In this document: positions 1-7,233 of the stretch, one piece after another
Position numbering within the stretch: position 1 is the first letter of the stretch
How the letters are laid out: every line of letters starts with the position of its first letter
Assembly: GCA_947259885.1 (NCBI GenBank)
Contig: CAMYNW010000004.1
Location: forward strand, 157,446 to 221,445
Source: an uncultured Gammaproteobacteria bacterium
GTDB lineage: Bacteria; Pseudomonadota; Gammaproteobacteria; Arenicellales; Poriferihabitantaceae
Length of the DNA stretch: 64,000 nucleotides
Direction of reading: 5' to 3'
The notes under the pieces: generated by a model
What the model was told of the DNA's origin: nothing
Seen by the model: the letters and a program-made list of their open reading frames with translations, nothing else
Databases searched by the model: none
Program-made: the position numbers and the translations under genes

Positions 1-1
1 G

Positions 2-400
2 GCGGATCCTCCGCCTGAACAGCATTTGATCACTCAACACGAACTGTTCAGCGCGCGGTATCGATGCGCTACTGGTCTCAAACTTCAAAATAAACCGTTT
101 GATCGCCATTACAATATCATCGCACATAAGAAACAATATGGGATGACCCAGGTCTTAGGCACAGCCATGCGGGCGGTCGAGGTGCAAGGTTTTGAATTTC
201 CCTCAGCACGTTGTCCTAATTCCGGCATTAATATTGGATTGTTTACTCCATTTGCCCTGGCAAGTCAGCGACCGGATCAACAGCAGCGATGGGTGTGCGA
301 AACCGCCCCAAAGATGATACGCTTTCACGGAGAGGGACGGTTGGTGGAATTTCCTTGGGATCTATTTTTCGTGGGTGGTGCATTGCCCCGACCAGATTAG
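2..400 (+). CDS. RES-domain protein, C-terminal part only (cut by window edge)
   Basis: The frame is open to the left edge, so only about 132 C-terminal residues are present; the first possible start (TTG at 26) need not be the true one. The stretch FPSARCPNSGINIGLF resembles the RES-domain signature in which a conserved Ser follows a hydrophobic-Pro pair and a Gly-rich turn leads to a hydrophobic strand. RES proteins are NAD+-phosphorylase-type toxins or stand-alone enzymes of the same fold. No antitoxin is visible downstream; an upstream partner would lie outside the window. Family assignment rests on this motif alone. Confidence 0.5.
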   Translation, partial: ADPPPEQHLITQHELFSARYRCATGLKLQNKPFDRHYNIIAHKKQYGMTQVLGTAMRAVEVQGFEFPSARCPNSGINIGLFTPFALASQRPDQQQRWVCETAPKMIRFHGEGRLVEFPWDLFFVGGALPRPD

Positions 401-503
401 GGTGCGGTTGGCTCCACCTGAGTATTAAATGAAAAGACGGATTTTTTTTGAGCGTTAATAACAAAGAAAATCTGTTGCAACCTTGTGAAGCGCACGTTAC
501 GGC

Positions 504-869
504 ATGGTAAAAGTACTGATCGTTGATGATGAAGCTATGGCCCGCAGAAGGGTCAGAGAGCTGTTAGCCGGTAACGACGTCATTCAGATTGTTGGTGAGG
601 GCAGGAGTGGAGAGGAGGCGCTTAAGCTTATCAATGATCGCAAGCCTGAATTGATGTACCTCGATATACGGCTATCTGATATGACAGGCTTTGATGTGCT
701 TGAAAAAGTACCCAAAGAACTAATGCCTTTGGTAATTTTTGTGACGGCGTATGATGAATTCGCGATCCAGGCTTTCGATGTTTTTTCATTCGACTACATC
801 TTGAAACCTATCGTGCCAAATCGTTTCCAGAAATCATTAGAAAAAGCGTTACAGACCCTGCGACCCTAA
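504..869 (+). CDS. Stand-alone response-regulator receiver domain
   Basis: This 121-residue protein is one CheY-like receiver domain and nothing else. Visible key residues are the acidic pair D8-D9, the phospho-acceptor D54 (MYLDIRL), T81 (FVTAYDEFA) and K101 (ILKPI). The TAYDEFAIQAFDVFSFDYILKP segment is typical of AlgR/LytTR-type receivers, but the DNA-binding LytTR domain is absent: the frame stops at 869 and the next gene is on the other strand. It would receive phosphate from a histidine kinase not present here and act through protein contacts. It follows the RES gene by about 100 bp. Confidence 0.85.
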   Translation: MVKVLIVDDEAMARRRVRELLAGNDVIQIVGEGRSGEEALKLINDRKPELMYLDIRLSDMTGFDVLEKVPKELMPLVIFVTAYDEFAIQAFDVFSFDYILKPIVPNRFQKSLEKALQTLRP

Positions 870-955
870 GTCCCATACCTCAAAGAATGCACGGTCGTTG
901 TTTGAGACGCCTTGCGCCAGTGAGTGGATGCAGACTGCGTTCAATTTGTTATCAC

Positions 956-2086
956 CTAATTCCGCAAGGTTTCTTTTCGCAACCAGTCAACAACTTTTTT
1001 AAGCGCAACTTGTTCAGAATTTCCCTGTTCTAGCGCTCTGTAATAGACTTTAAGTTGTCGGTGCGCGCTGGTGCCCCGGCGAATTATGGTGCGCGCATGT
1101 TTGACCTCCCTGCTGCACCCAAGCGCATCTGCGTCTTCCTCAATATGATCGAGTATTTCGTTCATCAACTTTGAGTACTCGATGATCTCGCCACATCCAA
1201 AGTCAATCAGACCATTATCAATTCCATAGCGATGCGCTCGCCAACGGTTTTCACCAATGAGCCACGTCGAATACTGTCGCCAGCGTTGGTTCGATTTTCG
1301 AAGTCGGTGCAGCATACGTAACCAGCACTGAAACAACGCTGCGATGCATGTTGCATCTTGCAGTGTGGTGCACAAATCAGAGATTCGCATTTCAAGCGTC
1401 GGATAACGCGCACTGGGGCGCAAGTCCCACCAGACCTTGGTTGCGTCCTCGATAACGCCAGCCTGAACCAGTACATTAACGTGCCGCATATATTCGCTGA
1501 AACTTTCAAATTGGTGCGGTAAGCCTGTTCTGGGCATTTCGTCCCAAACTGACAGACGATAGGACTTGAGGCCGGTGTCGCTACCGTGCCAGAAAGGTGA
1601 GGAGGTGCTGAGCGCCAGGAAATGAGGCAGGATATAACAAGCCTGATTCATCATGTCGATGCGAAGATCATCGTCTTCTAGGGCAACATGAACATGCATG
1701 CCACTAATCAATAATCGACGTACCACAGCCTGCAGGTCCTTCGCCAGCTCTTCGTAACGTGTCTTATGGGTCACGTGTTGATCCATTGGATCTGCAAATG
1801 GATGAGTCGACGCCGCGATGATTGCCATATCGTGCTGCGCAGCAACTTCCGCTACGGTGGCGCGAAGATAAGCGAGTTCCTCTCGGGCTTCTTGGACAGT
1901 CTTACACACGGGTGTGCCGATCTCGACCTGAGATTGAAGGAATTCCGGAGAAACCGATTTGCCCAGTTTCTTGCGCATTGCCGGCATCAATGAGCGCGGC
2001 ACTTTTCCTACCAGATCGCCAGTCTCTGGATGCACAAGCATGTATTCTTCTTCTATACCGATAGTAAAGCTAGGAGTTTTTCGCAT
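956..2086 (-). CDS. YbdK-type carboxylate-amine ligase (GCS2 family)
   Basis: A 376-residue member of the glutamate-cysteine ligase family 2. Near the N terminus TIGIEEEYMLV is the hallmark GIEEE motif; GMHVHVAL and EMRISD follow, as in YbdK-like ligases that join an amine to a carboxylate using ATP. The usual family length is about 370. The start at 2086 is preferred over an in-frame ATG 13 codons upstream because AGGAG precedes it by about nine bases. It is divergent from the glutamine amidotransferase gene at 2235, sharing a 148-bp intergenic region. The substrate cannot be deduced; true gamma-glutamylcysteine synthesis is possible but unproven for many members. Confidence 0.85.
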   Translation of the reverse strand: MRKTPSFTIGIEEEYMLVHPETGDLVGKVPRSLMPAMRKKLGKSVSPEFLQSQVEIGTPVCKTVQEAREELAYLRATVAEVAAQHDMAIIAASTHPFADPMDQHVTHKTRYEELAKDLQAVVRRLLISGMHVHVALEDDDLRIDMMNQACYILPHFLALSTSSPFWHGSDTGLKSYRLSVWDEMPRTGLPHQFESFSEYMRHVNVLVQAGVIEDATKVWWDLRPSARYPTLEMRISDLCTTLQDATCIAALFQCWLRMLHRLRKSNQRWRQYSTWLIGENRWRAHRYGIDNGLIDFGCGEIIEYSKLMNEILDHIEEDADALGCSREVKHARTIIRRGTSAHRQLKVYYRALEQGNSEQVALKKVVDWLRKETLRN

Positions 2087-2234
2087 TGTCAAGATCTCCT
2101 GATTGAAACGGGACCACCTTTGCATGACATGAAATTTTCGTCAAGTATGATTTTTCATAAGTTCTAATCAAATTATTAACTTTACAATCCAAATCAGTTT
2201 TTTCATTTGGGCCTCTTATGTATGATTGCGCGCT

Positions 2235-2975
2235 ATGCAAATATCAAAACCATTCCTGTTACTGCAGTTACGCCCTGAAGACGAAACCTCACACAGCGAG
2301 TTTGAAGCAATCGTTGAGTATAGTGGGCTAATGCCAGAAGATTTCCACCGAATTCGTATTGAGAAAACCGGCTTTTCATCATTCAATCTAGACGACTACT
2401 CTGCGGTGATCGTGGGCGGCAGCCCATTTGATATCACGACCCCTGAAAACGAAAAATCCTATCTTCAACAAAAAATCGAGGCTGATTTCAGAAGCTTTTT
2501 CGATCAGGTCGTACCCAATGATTTTCCGTTTCTTGGCGCCTGTTCCGGAAACGGGCTACTTGGTAGTTACCTTGGAGCGCAACTTTCAAGCAAGTATGCT
2601 GAACCAGTTGGTGGTGTTACCCTATCGATCACTGAGCAAGGCATGGCCGACCCTCTACTGACAGGCTTTCCACAACAAATCAGAGTTTTGCTTGGACACA
2701 AGGAAGCCTGTGATGAAGTGCCAGAAGGTGCCACATTATTAGTGAGAGGCGACGCATGCCCGGTGCAGATGTTTCGTGTCGGTCTCAATGTCTACGCTAC
2801 CCAGTTTCATCCTGAAGGAGACTGTAAAGGCTTCGCGGTGCGCATTCATGCTTATAAGCATCATGGTTATTTTCCTTCTGAAGAAGCAGATCGATTAATC
2901 AAGAAACTGCAACACGAGCACACGCCCTATGCCCAGGAAATACTGAAACGTTTTGTTATGCGTTATGCTGTTTGA
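2235..2975 (+). CDS. Class I glutamine amidotransferase (GMP synthase-like)
   Basis: A 246-residue stand-alone GATase1 domain. FLGACSGNGLLGSYLG holds the nucleophilic Cys, and ATQFHPEGD carries the catalytic His-Glu pair, so the triad is complete. Such free amidotransferases release ammonia from glutamine for a partner or hydrolyse gamma-glutamyl compounds. Divergence from a GCS2-type ligase suggests, but does not prove, a linked role in gamma-glutamyl metabolism. No Shine-Dalgarno is evident. TATGAT at 2221-2226, a good -10 hexamer, lies only eight bases before the ATG, so the message may be almost leaderless; a TTG three codons earlier is the alternative start. Confidence 0.8.
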   Translation: MQISKPFLLLQLRPEDETSHSEFEAIVEYSGLMPEDFHRIRIEKTGFSSFNLDDYSAVIVGGSPFDITTPENEKSYLQQKIEADFRSFFDQVVPNDFPFLGACSGNGLLGSYLGAQLSSKYAEPVGGVTLSITEQGMADPLLTGFPQQIRVLLGHKEACDEVPEGATLLVRGDACPVQMFRVGLNVYATQFHPEGDCKGFAVRIHAYKHHGYFPSEEADRLIKKLQHEHTPYAQEILKRFVMRYAV

Positions 2976-3098
2976 GCCCTGGAGGCGCGCGACGATCCTT
3001 ATGTTTATTGGACTGCATACCCATTAAGGCCCATAATGACCAACCATTTTGCCCTCTCATGCCTAGAGAATTTTGAGTTTGTTATTAAATTCAATTAA

Positions 3099-3127
3099 TT
3101 GTGGCTAATTTGTAACTAAACTATTAT
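3099..3127 (+). promoter_or_regulatory. Candidate promoter and start of long leader of the cold-shock gene
   Basis: TTGTGG (3099-3104), a 17-base spacer and TATTAT (3122-3127) fit a sigma-70 promoter. Transcription from about 3134 would give a leader near 118 nt, in line with the long, thermosensitive 5' leaders of cspA-type mRNAs. The leader itself was not folded here. Confidence 0.45.
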
Positions 3128-3251
3128 ACTTTGCTTCGCTGCAGGTTCTGTTGTAGGCATTTTTGGAAGTACCCCCCGGTGTTACCCCCTAAGTCCCCTT
3201 TTCATTTTCTGTACGCATTATTTATTTTCAATTTTCAAAGGTAAAAGTCAT

Positions 3252-3452
3252 ATGGCTACAGGTACAGTAAAGTGGTTCAATGAATCGAAAGGTTTTGGTT
3301 TCATTTCTCAGGAAGAGGGCGGAGAAGACGTGTTCGTGCATTTCCGTGCGATTCAGGGAACCGGATTTAAGACTCTCCAAGAGGGTCAAAAAGTAAACTA
3401 TGATGTCGAGCAAGGCCCTAAAGGATTGCAGGCCGCGAACGTCACAATCTGA
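3252..3452 (+). CDS. Cold-shock protein, CspA family
   Basis: A 66-residue single cold-shock domain that binds single-stranded RNA and DNA and melts mRNA structure. Both RNA-binding motifs are intact: RNP1 as KGFGFI near residue 15 and RNP2 as VFVHF near residue 30. The length is standard. AAAGG upstream serves as ribosome site. The gene is monocistronic, with a long leader before it and a strong intrinsic terminator after it. Confidence 0.95.
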   Translation: MATGTVKWFNESKGFGFISQEEGGEDVFVHFRAIQGTGFKTLQEGQKVNYDVEQGPKGLQAANVTI

Positions 3453-3480
3453 CCAAACGGACCGAATCATTAAGATTAGA

Positions 3481-3507
3481 AGCCCCGCATTGGCGGGGCT
3501 TTTATTT
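3481..3507 (+). terminator. Rho-independent terminator of the cold-shock gene
   Basis: A perfect 8-bp stem AGCCCCGC / GCGGGGCT (3481-3488 and 3493-3500) with an ATTG loop is followed by TTTATTTTG. It lies 28 bases after the cold-shock stop codon and only about 20 bases before the next ATG. Confidence 0.93.
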
Positions 3508-3525
3508 TGTGTAGCATAAATTAAC

Positions 3526-4245
3526 ATGGAACATGTTTTAGAAGAACTGGATTACCAGCAAACCCCATTGGGGGATATCAGTTTGCGACGTCGCTCCGAA
3601 CCCAAAATTAATGGCGAGATTCTTTATGAGGTCAAACTTGGTGACGAGTTCCTTATGTCCAGTCTGTTTACAGAAGCTGAAATTCAGCTTGCAACACTTG
3701 CGCTCGCCACTCAACACAGTCAGAAACTCGATGTAGTGGTAGGAGGTCTTGGGCTGGGATATACCGCAGTCGCAGTTCTGAAAAACCCCGCGGTTGCATC
3801 ATTGGCTGTCATTGAAATCATGGCGCCGGTAATTGATTGGCATCAGACTGGTCTCGTGCCACTGGGTGAAGAGCTGGTGTCGAATCCCAAGTGCTCACTA
3901 CTACATGGTGACTTCTTCGAGCTAGCCACAGGCAAGGGTAGTTTTGATGCGCAAGACCGGTTCAAGCGGGTCGATGTCGTGCTCCTCGACATCGATCATT
4001 CTCCCAGTCACTGGTTGAGTCCGGGGAATCGATCTTTTTACACAAGTCACGGTTTGCAATGCCTGAAGGCAAAAATTCTTCCAGGGGGAGTATTTGGAAT
4101 GTGGTCCAATGACCCACCGGATTCAGAATTCAATGCACTACTCGAGTCCGTGTTTGGTTCTGCTTCTGCTCATATTGTGCGTTTTTCCAATCCCTATACT
4201 GACAGCGATTCATCGAATACAGTGTATCTCGCGTTAGTGCAGTAG
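3526..4245 (+). CDS. Spermidine synthase-fold protein (aminopropyltransferase/methyltransferase-like)
   Basis: A 239-residue Rossmann-fold protein. VVVGGLGLGYTA around residue 70 is the glycine-rich motif I, AVIEIMAPVIDWH the acidic motif II, and VDVVLLDIDHSP a motif-IV-like acidic segment, as in polyamine aminopropyltransferases and their relatives. Many such shorter proteins near other genes are uncharacterised and may not make spermidine. The start follows the cold-shock terminator almost at once, so its promoter must overlap that hairpin or read-through must occur. Confidence 0.65.
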   Translation: MEHVLEELDYQQTPLGDISLRRRSEPKINGEILYEVKLGDEFLMSSLFTEAEIQLATLALATQHSQKLDVVVGGLGLGYTAVAVLKNPAVASLAVIEIMAPVIDWHQTGLVPLGEELVSNPKCSLLHGDFFELATGKGSFDAQDRFKRVDVVLLDIDHSPSHWLSPGNRSFYTSHGLQCLKAKILPGGVFGMWSNDPPDSEFNALLESVFGSASAHIVRFSNPYTDSDSSNTVYLALVQ

Positions 4246-4279
4246 GGGATCATGGAAAGATGGGTATACTATTGTTTCG

Positions 4280-4840
4280 ATGAGGTGTTCAATCAAAAAT
4301 TTACTGCTCGGATTGTTATCTGCAATGCTTGTGGCGGGTTGCGCTAGTCATATACCTGACGAGATTCGCCAGGCCCCGCAAAATAATCCAATAGTTGCGG
4401 AGGTTCGTACCGGCCCAGATCGATTTGTCGGCTCGGAAGTTCGCTGGGGCGGTGTGATAGCTTCGGTAGAGAATCTGCAGACACAAACCCGGCTTGAAAT
4501 CGTGGCCCGAGATTTAACTAACTCAGGACGCCCTCAGAACAATGATTACAGCCCAGGACGATTCCTAGCGGATGTAGCGGGGTTTCTTGATCCGGCGGTG
4601 TATGCCGTAGATCGCGAAATTACCGTCTTTGGTGTGGTCTTTGGATCCAAAGATAAGCCCATCGGACAGTACCCGTATCGCTATCCAGTAATTAGTGTGA
4701 AACAGCATCTTCTGTGGGAGCCGCTTCCAAAGCGAGATGTCTATCGCTATCCGTCATATTGGTATGATCCCTGGTACGACTCATGGTACGACCCATGGTA
4801 CCGTCACCATTACCGGGGCTACCCTTATCGCTATCGTTAG
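4280..4840 (+). CDS. Slp-family outer-membrane lipoprotein with Tyr/Trp-rich tail
   Basis: A 186-residue lipoprotein. The signal peptide ends in the lipobox VAGC at about residue 21. The body carries the Slp/YeaY signature: a conserved VRWGGVI segment, a GRFLADV stretch and VTVFGVV-like beta strands. The last ~25 residues are extremely rich in Tyr, Trp, Asp and Arg (YDPWYDSWYDPWY), an extension absent from the neighbouring paralogue. TATACT at 4265-4270 lies only about ten bases before the ATG, suggesting a very short leader. Slp proteins are outer-membrane lipoproteins linked to stationary phase and acid or carbon stress; a precise role is not known. Confidence 0.85.
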   Translation: MRCSIKNLLLGLLSAMLVAGCASHIPDEIRQAPQNNPIVAEVRTGPDRFVGSEVRWGGVIASVENLQTQTRLEIVARDLTNSGRPQNNDYSPGRFLADVAGFLDPAVYAVDREITVFGVVFGSKDKPIGQYPYRYPVISVKQHLLWEPLPKRDVYRYPSYWYDPWYDSWYDPWYRHHYRGYPYRYR

Positions 4841-4842
4841 CA

Positions 4843-5346
4843 ATGCACATGATCATGACTATTCGCATTTTTCCTGTTTTATTATTACTGCTCTTGATTG
4901 CCTCCTGCGCAACCAGCCCTGAATTTGATAGCGAGTTATTCAAACAGGATACTGTACCTGAACAAGCAGTCAACGAGATTGATAAGCTTCGGAACACTAA
5001 GGTATTGTGGGGTGGGTTGCTGGTCAGCAGCACTAACCTAGAACAAGGTACTCAGCTCGAAGTTCTTTCATATCCGCTTGACTCAAACCAAAAGCCCGAC
5101 ATCTCCCAGGCACCACAAGGAAGATTCATATTGCTGGACGACCGTTTTCTTGAGCCCCTTGATTATTCAGAAGGGCGTATCGTCACTGTAACCGGGGAAC
5201 TGAAAGAGACGCGCAGCGGAGAAGTTGGTTCGGCGAAGTATGATTTTCCAGTGATTGATGCGCTAGAGATTTATCTATGGCCGAAAAACGGGGGGCAGGT
5301 AGAGCCCCGGGTGCATGTTGGGTTTGGATTTATATTTGGTAATTAA
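4843..5346 (+). CDS. Second Slp-family lipoprotein
   Basis: This gene starts two bases after the first slp stop. The signal peptide is an unbroken Leu run ending in IASC (lipobox), after which VLWGGLLVSS, GRFILLDD and GRIVTVTGEL repeat the Slp pattern in the same order as the upstream paralogue, so the pair is a tandem duplication that has diverged. Starts at 4843, 4849 or 4855 are all possible (M-H-M-I-M); none has a strong ribosome site, which suggests translational coupling. A GC-rich hairpin (5358-5382) follows between it and the convergent hemerythrin gene. Confidence 0.82.
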   Translation: MHMIMTIRIFPVLLLLLLIASCATSPEFDSELFKQDTVPEQAVNEIDKLRNTKVLWGGLLVSSTNLEQGTQLEVLSYPLDSNQKPDISQAPQGRFILLDDRFLEPLDYSEGRIVTVTGELKETRSGEVGSAKYDFPVIDALEIYLWPKNGGQVEPRVHVGFGFIFGN

Positions 5347-5357
5347 GGCTTAGGCAG

Positions 5358-5382
5358 CGCACGCCGTGTTCGAGAGCGTGCG
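5358..5382. terminator. Hairpin between convergent genes
   Basis: CGCACGC (5358-5364) pairs with GCGTGCG (5376-5382) across an 11-base loop, between the slp pair and the hemerythrin gene that converge here. No T-run follows on either strand, so its action as a terminator is uncertain. Confidence 0.4.
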
Positions 5383-5389
5383 AAGTTCC

Positions 5390-5929
5390 CTAGCCGACAA
5401 GAGCTAGGTAAAGTTTATTGTATTCCTTTTCCAGGGAGTCGCTAAGCAGGGGGTCTCGGGAGACGGCATACTGCTGTTCGACCAGACTCATATCTTCAGC
5501 GCTCAGAGACTCTCTTGCTTTGCGTAACAGATTTCCCTCCTCAATGCTGATATGACGACGAAGGGACGCGATATATTCGCCACCTAGTCTGAATATATTC
5601 TCTTTCGAGACAATTTGCCCAAGCGATGCGTTTTTAACGATGTCGTAGAGCTCAGTGCTTAGTAGCGCGAGAGAGAGATGCTGCTGACGAATATCCTGTA
5701 TTACGTCATCAACCTCGGGCGCGATTTCTGAGAGGCGTTCGAAAATCGCATCTTCTTTCACATGGTGGACGGTATCCGAATAATTAACCATATATCGCAT
5801 GCTGTCGACCAAAAGAAAATAATCCGGATCTTGATCATCGGCCAACATTCCGATTTCTCGCTCCATCAGGTTCAGTACTTTTGACATACTGATATGGTCG
5901 TATTTGATTTGGTCTATTAAGTCATTCAT
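5390..5929 (-). CDS. Hemerythrin-like HHE-domain protein
   Basis: A 179-residue helical protein with the HHE cation-binding pattern: H12 (KYDHISM), H55-H56 with E59 (TVHHVKEDAIFE), H84 (QQHLSLA), and H126 with E130 (RRHISIEEGNL). Such proteins bind a di-iron centre and deal with oxygen, nitric oxide or iron-sulphur repair. A perfect FNR/ANR box lies 58-71 bases upstream of its start, which points to control by oxygen or NO. It differs in type from the bacteriohemerythrin at 44308. Confidence 0.85.
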   Translation of the reverse strand: MNDLIDQIKYDHISMSKVLNLMEREIGMLADDQDPDYFLLVDSMRYMVNYSDTVHHVKEDAIFERLSEIAPEVDDVIQDIRQQHLSLALLSTELYDIVKNASLGQIVSKENIFRLGGEYIASLRRHISIEEGNLLRKARESLSAEDMSLVEQQYAVSRDPLLSDSLEKEYNKLYLALVG

Positions 5930-5986
5930 GGTTAGCTCACTAACGTAGTGCTTCGGACCATTTTAGATATAAAGTAAGGAGCAAAA

Positions 5987-6000
5987 TTGATTTGAATCAA
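5987..6000. promoter_or_regulatory. FNR/ANR box upstream of the hemerythrin gene
   Basis: TTGATTTGAATCAA matches the FNR/ANR/DNR consensus TTGAT-N4-ATCAA at every fixed position. It lies 58-71 bases upstream of the ATG of the minus-strand hemerythrin gene and within its 183-base intergenic region. An activating FNR site centred about 40 bases before the transcript start is compatible with this distance. Confidence 0.75.
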
Positions 6001-6112
6001 TGAAGAAGAAGCGGAAATCGAGCCACGAGAAGTTTAAAGGCGCTCGCGGTGCCACTACTTCCTGAAGATTCTTAGAAATAAGAACGATAAGTATGTGACC
6101 CACGGAACGGGT

Positions 6113-6979
6113 TTAGAATAACACGCTCGAGAGCTTGCTCCTGTATTCCGACACAAGATCTCCATGACCGCCTAGTGCTTCGAAGACCTTTAATATGGTC
6201 CTTCTGGCTGCATCATCCTGGAACTGGCGATCGCGCTTGATAATCTCAAGTAAGTGATCCATTCCCTCAGAATATTGTTGTTCTGAAATCAGGCGCTGAG
6301 CCAATTGATAGCGGATTTCGAGATTTGCAGGGTCCTGATCAACCGTTTGTATTAAGCTAGCCGTGTCGGCTGCAACCTGAGATCCCTGCTGAAACTCCAA
6401 CGTGGCGGATAGTGCACGGTACTCGGGTGTTGACCTAGCCGGCTGTGAAACAGAGTCGGCAATTTTTAAAGCCTCTTCAAAAAGCTTTTCGCCACTTAGC
6501 CATTTCATCAGCAGTAGCTTAGGATGATCGTTGTCCGGGTGCTCTTCAACCAGTTTCCCAACGACATTTTTGGCTTTTTCAATGTTCCCTTGCTGATACT
6601 CTAGTTCGGCCGCCTGCAGATTTTGATCCAGCTGACTAACGGCAAACTTATTGATTTTTTCTCTGATAACAGGCTCTGGTTCGACCCCCATGAACTGATC
6701 AACTATTTTTCCATCTTTGAACAGAAATACTGTGGGCAAGCTACGGATCCCGAACTGCGAGGCTAGCTCCTGTTCCGCATCTGTATCGATTTTTACGAGC
6801 CTCACACTGCCGGCATATTCTGCAGTAAGTTTCTCAAGAATGGGCGCCAGTGACCGACAGGGGCCGCACCAAGCTGCCCAGAAATCCACCAGCACCAGTT
6901 GCGTGCTAGAAGCGTCAATTACATCTTGCTGAAAGGCCGTAAGGCTCGAATCAATATACGGAAGTGTGGGGTTATCCAT
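6113..6979 (-). CDS. ybbN: Thioredoxin-TPR co-chaperone YbbN/CnoX
   Basis: A 288-residue protein with an N-terminal thioredoxin fold and a C-terminal helical TPR region. FWAAWCGPCRSL holds the CGPC redox motif near residue 38, and RSLPTVFLF the cis-Pro loop near residue 80. From about residue 130 the sequence is alternating helices (NIEKAKNVV, LFEEALKIAD, QQYSEGMDHLLEII). This domain order and length are those of YbbN, which protects clients from oxidation and hands them to GroEL or DnaK. Some YbbN proteins have lost the active cysteines; here both are kept. Confidence 0.92.
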   Translation of the reverse strand: MDNPTLPYIDSSLTAFQQDVIDASSTQLVLVDFWAAWCGPCRSLAPILEKLTAEYAGSVRLVKIDTDAEQELASQFGIRSLPTVFLFKDGKIVDQFMGVEPEPVIREKINKFAVSQLDQNLQAAELEYQQGNIEKAKNVVGKLVEEHPDNDHPKLLLMKWLSGEKLFEEALKIADSVSQPARSTPEYRALSATLEFQQGSQVAADTASLIQTVDQDPANLEIRYQLAQRLISEQQYSEGMDHLLEIIKRDRQFQDDAARRTILKVFEALGGHGDLVSEYRSKLSSVLF

Positions 6980-7233
6980 GTTCAGATAAGTGGGATTAAC
7001 AGCGGCAGTTTCAATACTTAATTAGTATTCTAAAGTGGAAATTTCTAGTGGTTTAATAGCCGAGTGGGCTGCTACATTATGGGTATTTTCCAAGCTGGCT
7101 TAGGAGAGTATCAATGTTGCAAGGTAAATACTTAGCATGCAGTATCAAATGGTCTTTGTTAGCTTACTGAAACTTGAAAAACTGGCTGCGGAGGAATAGG
7201 TGGTTAAGTCACAGGTGGTGCACATTTTGGATT

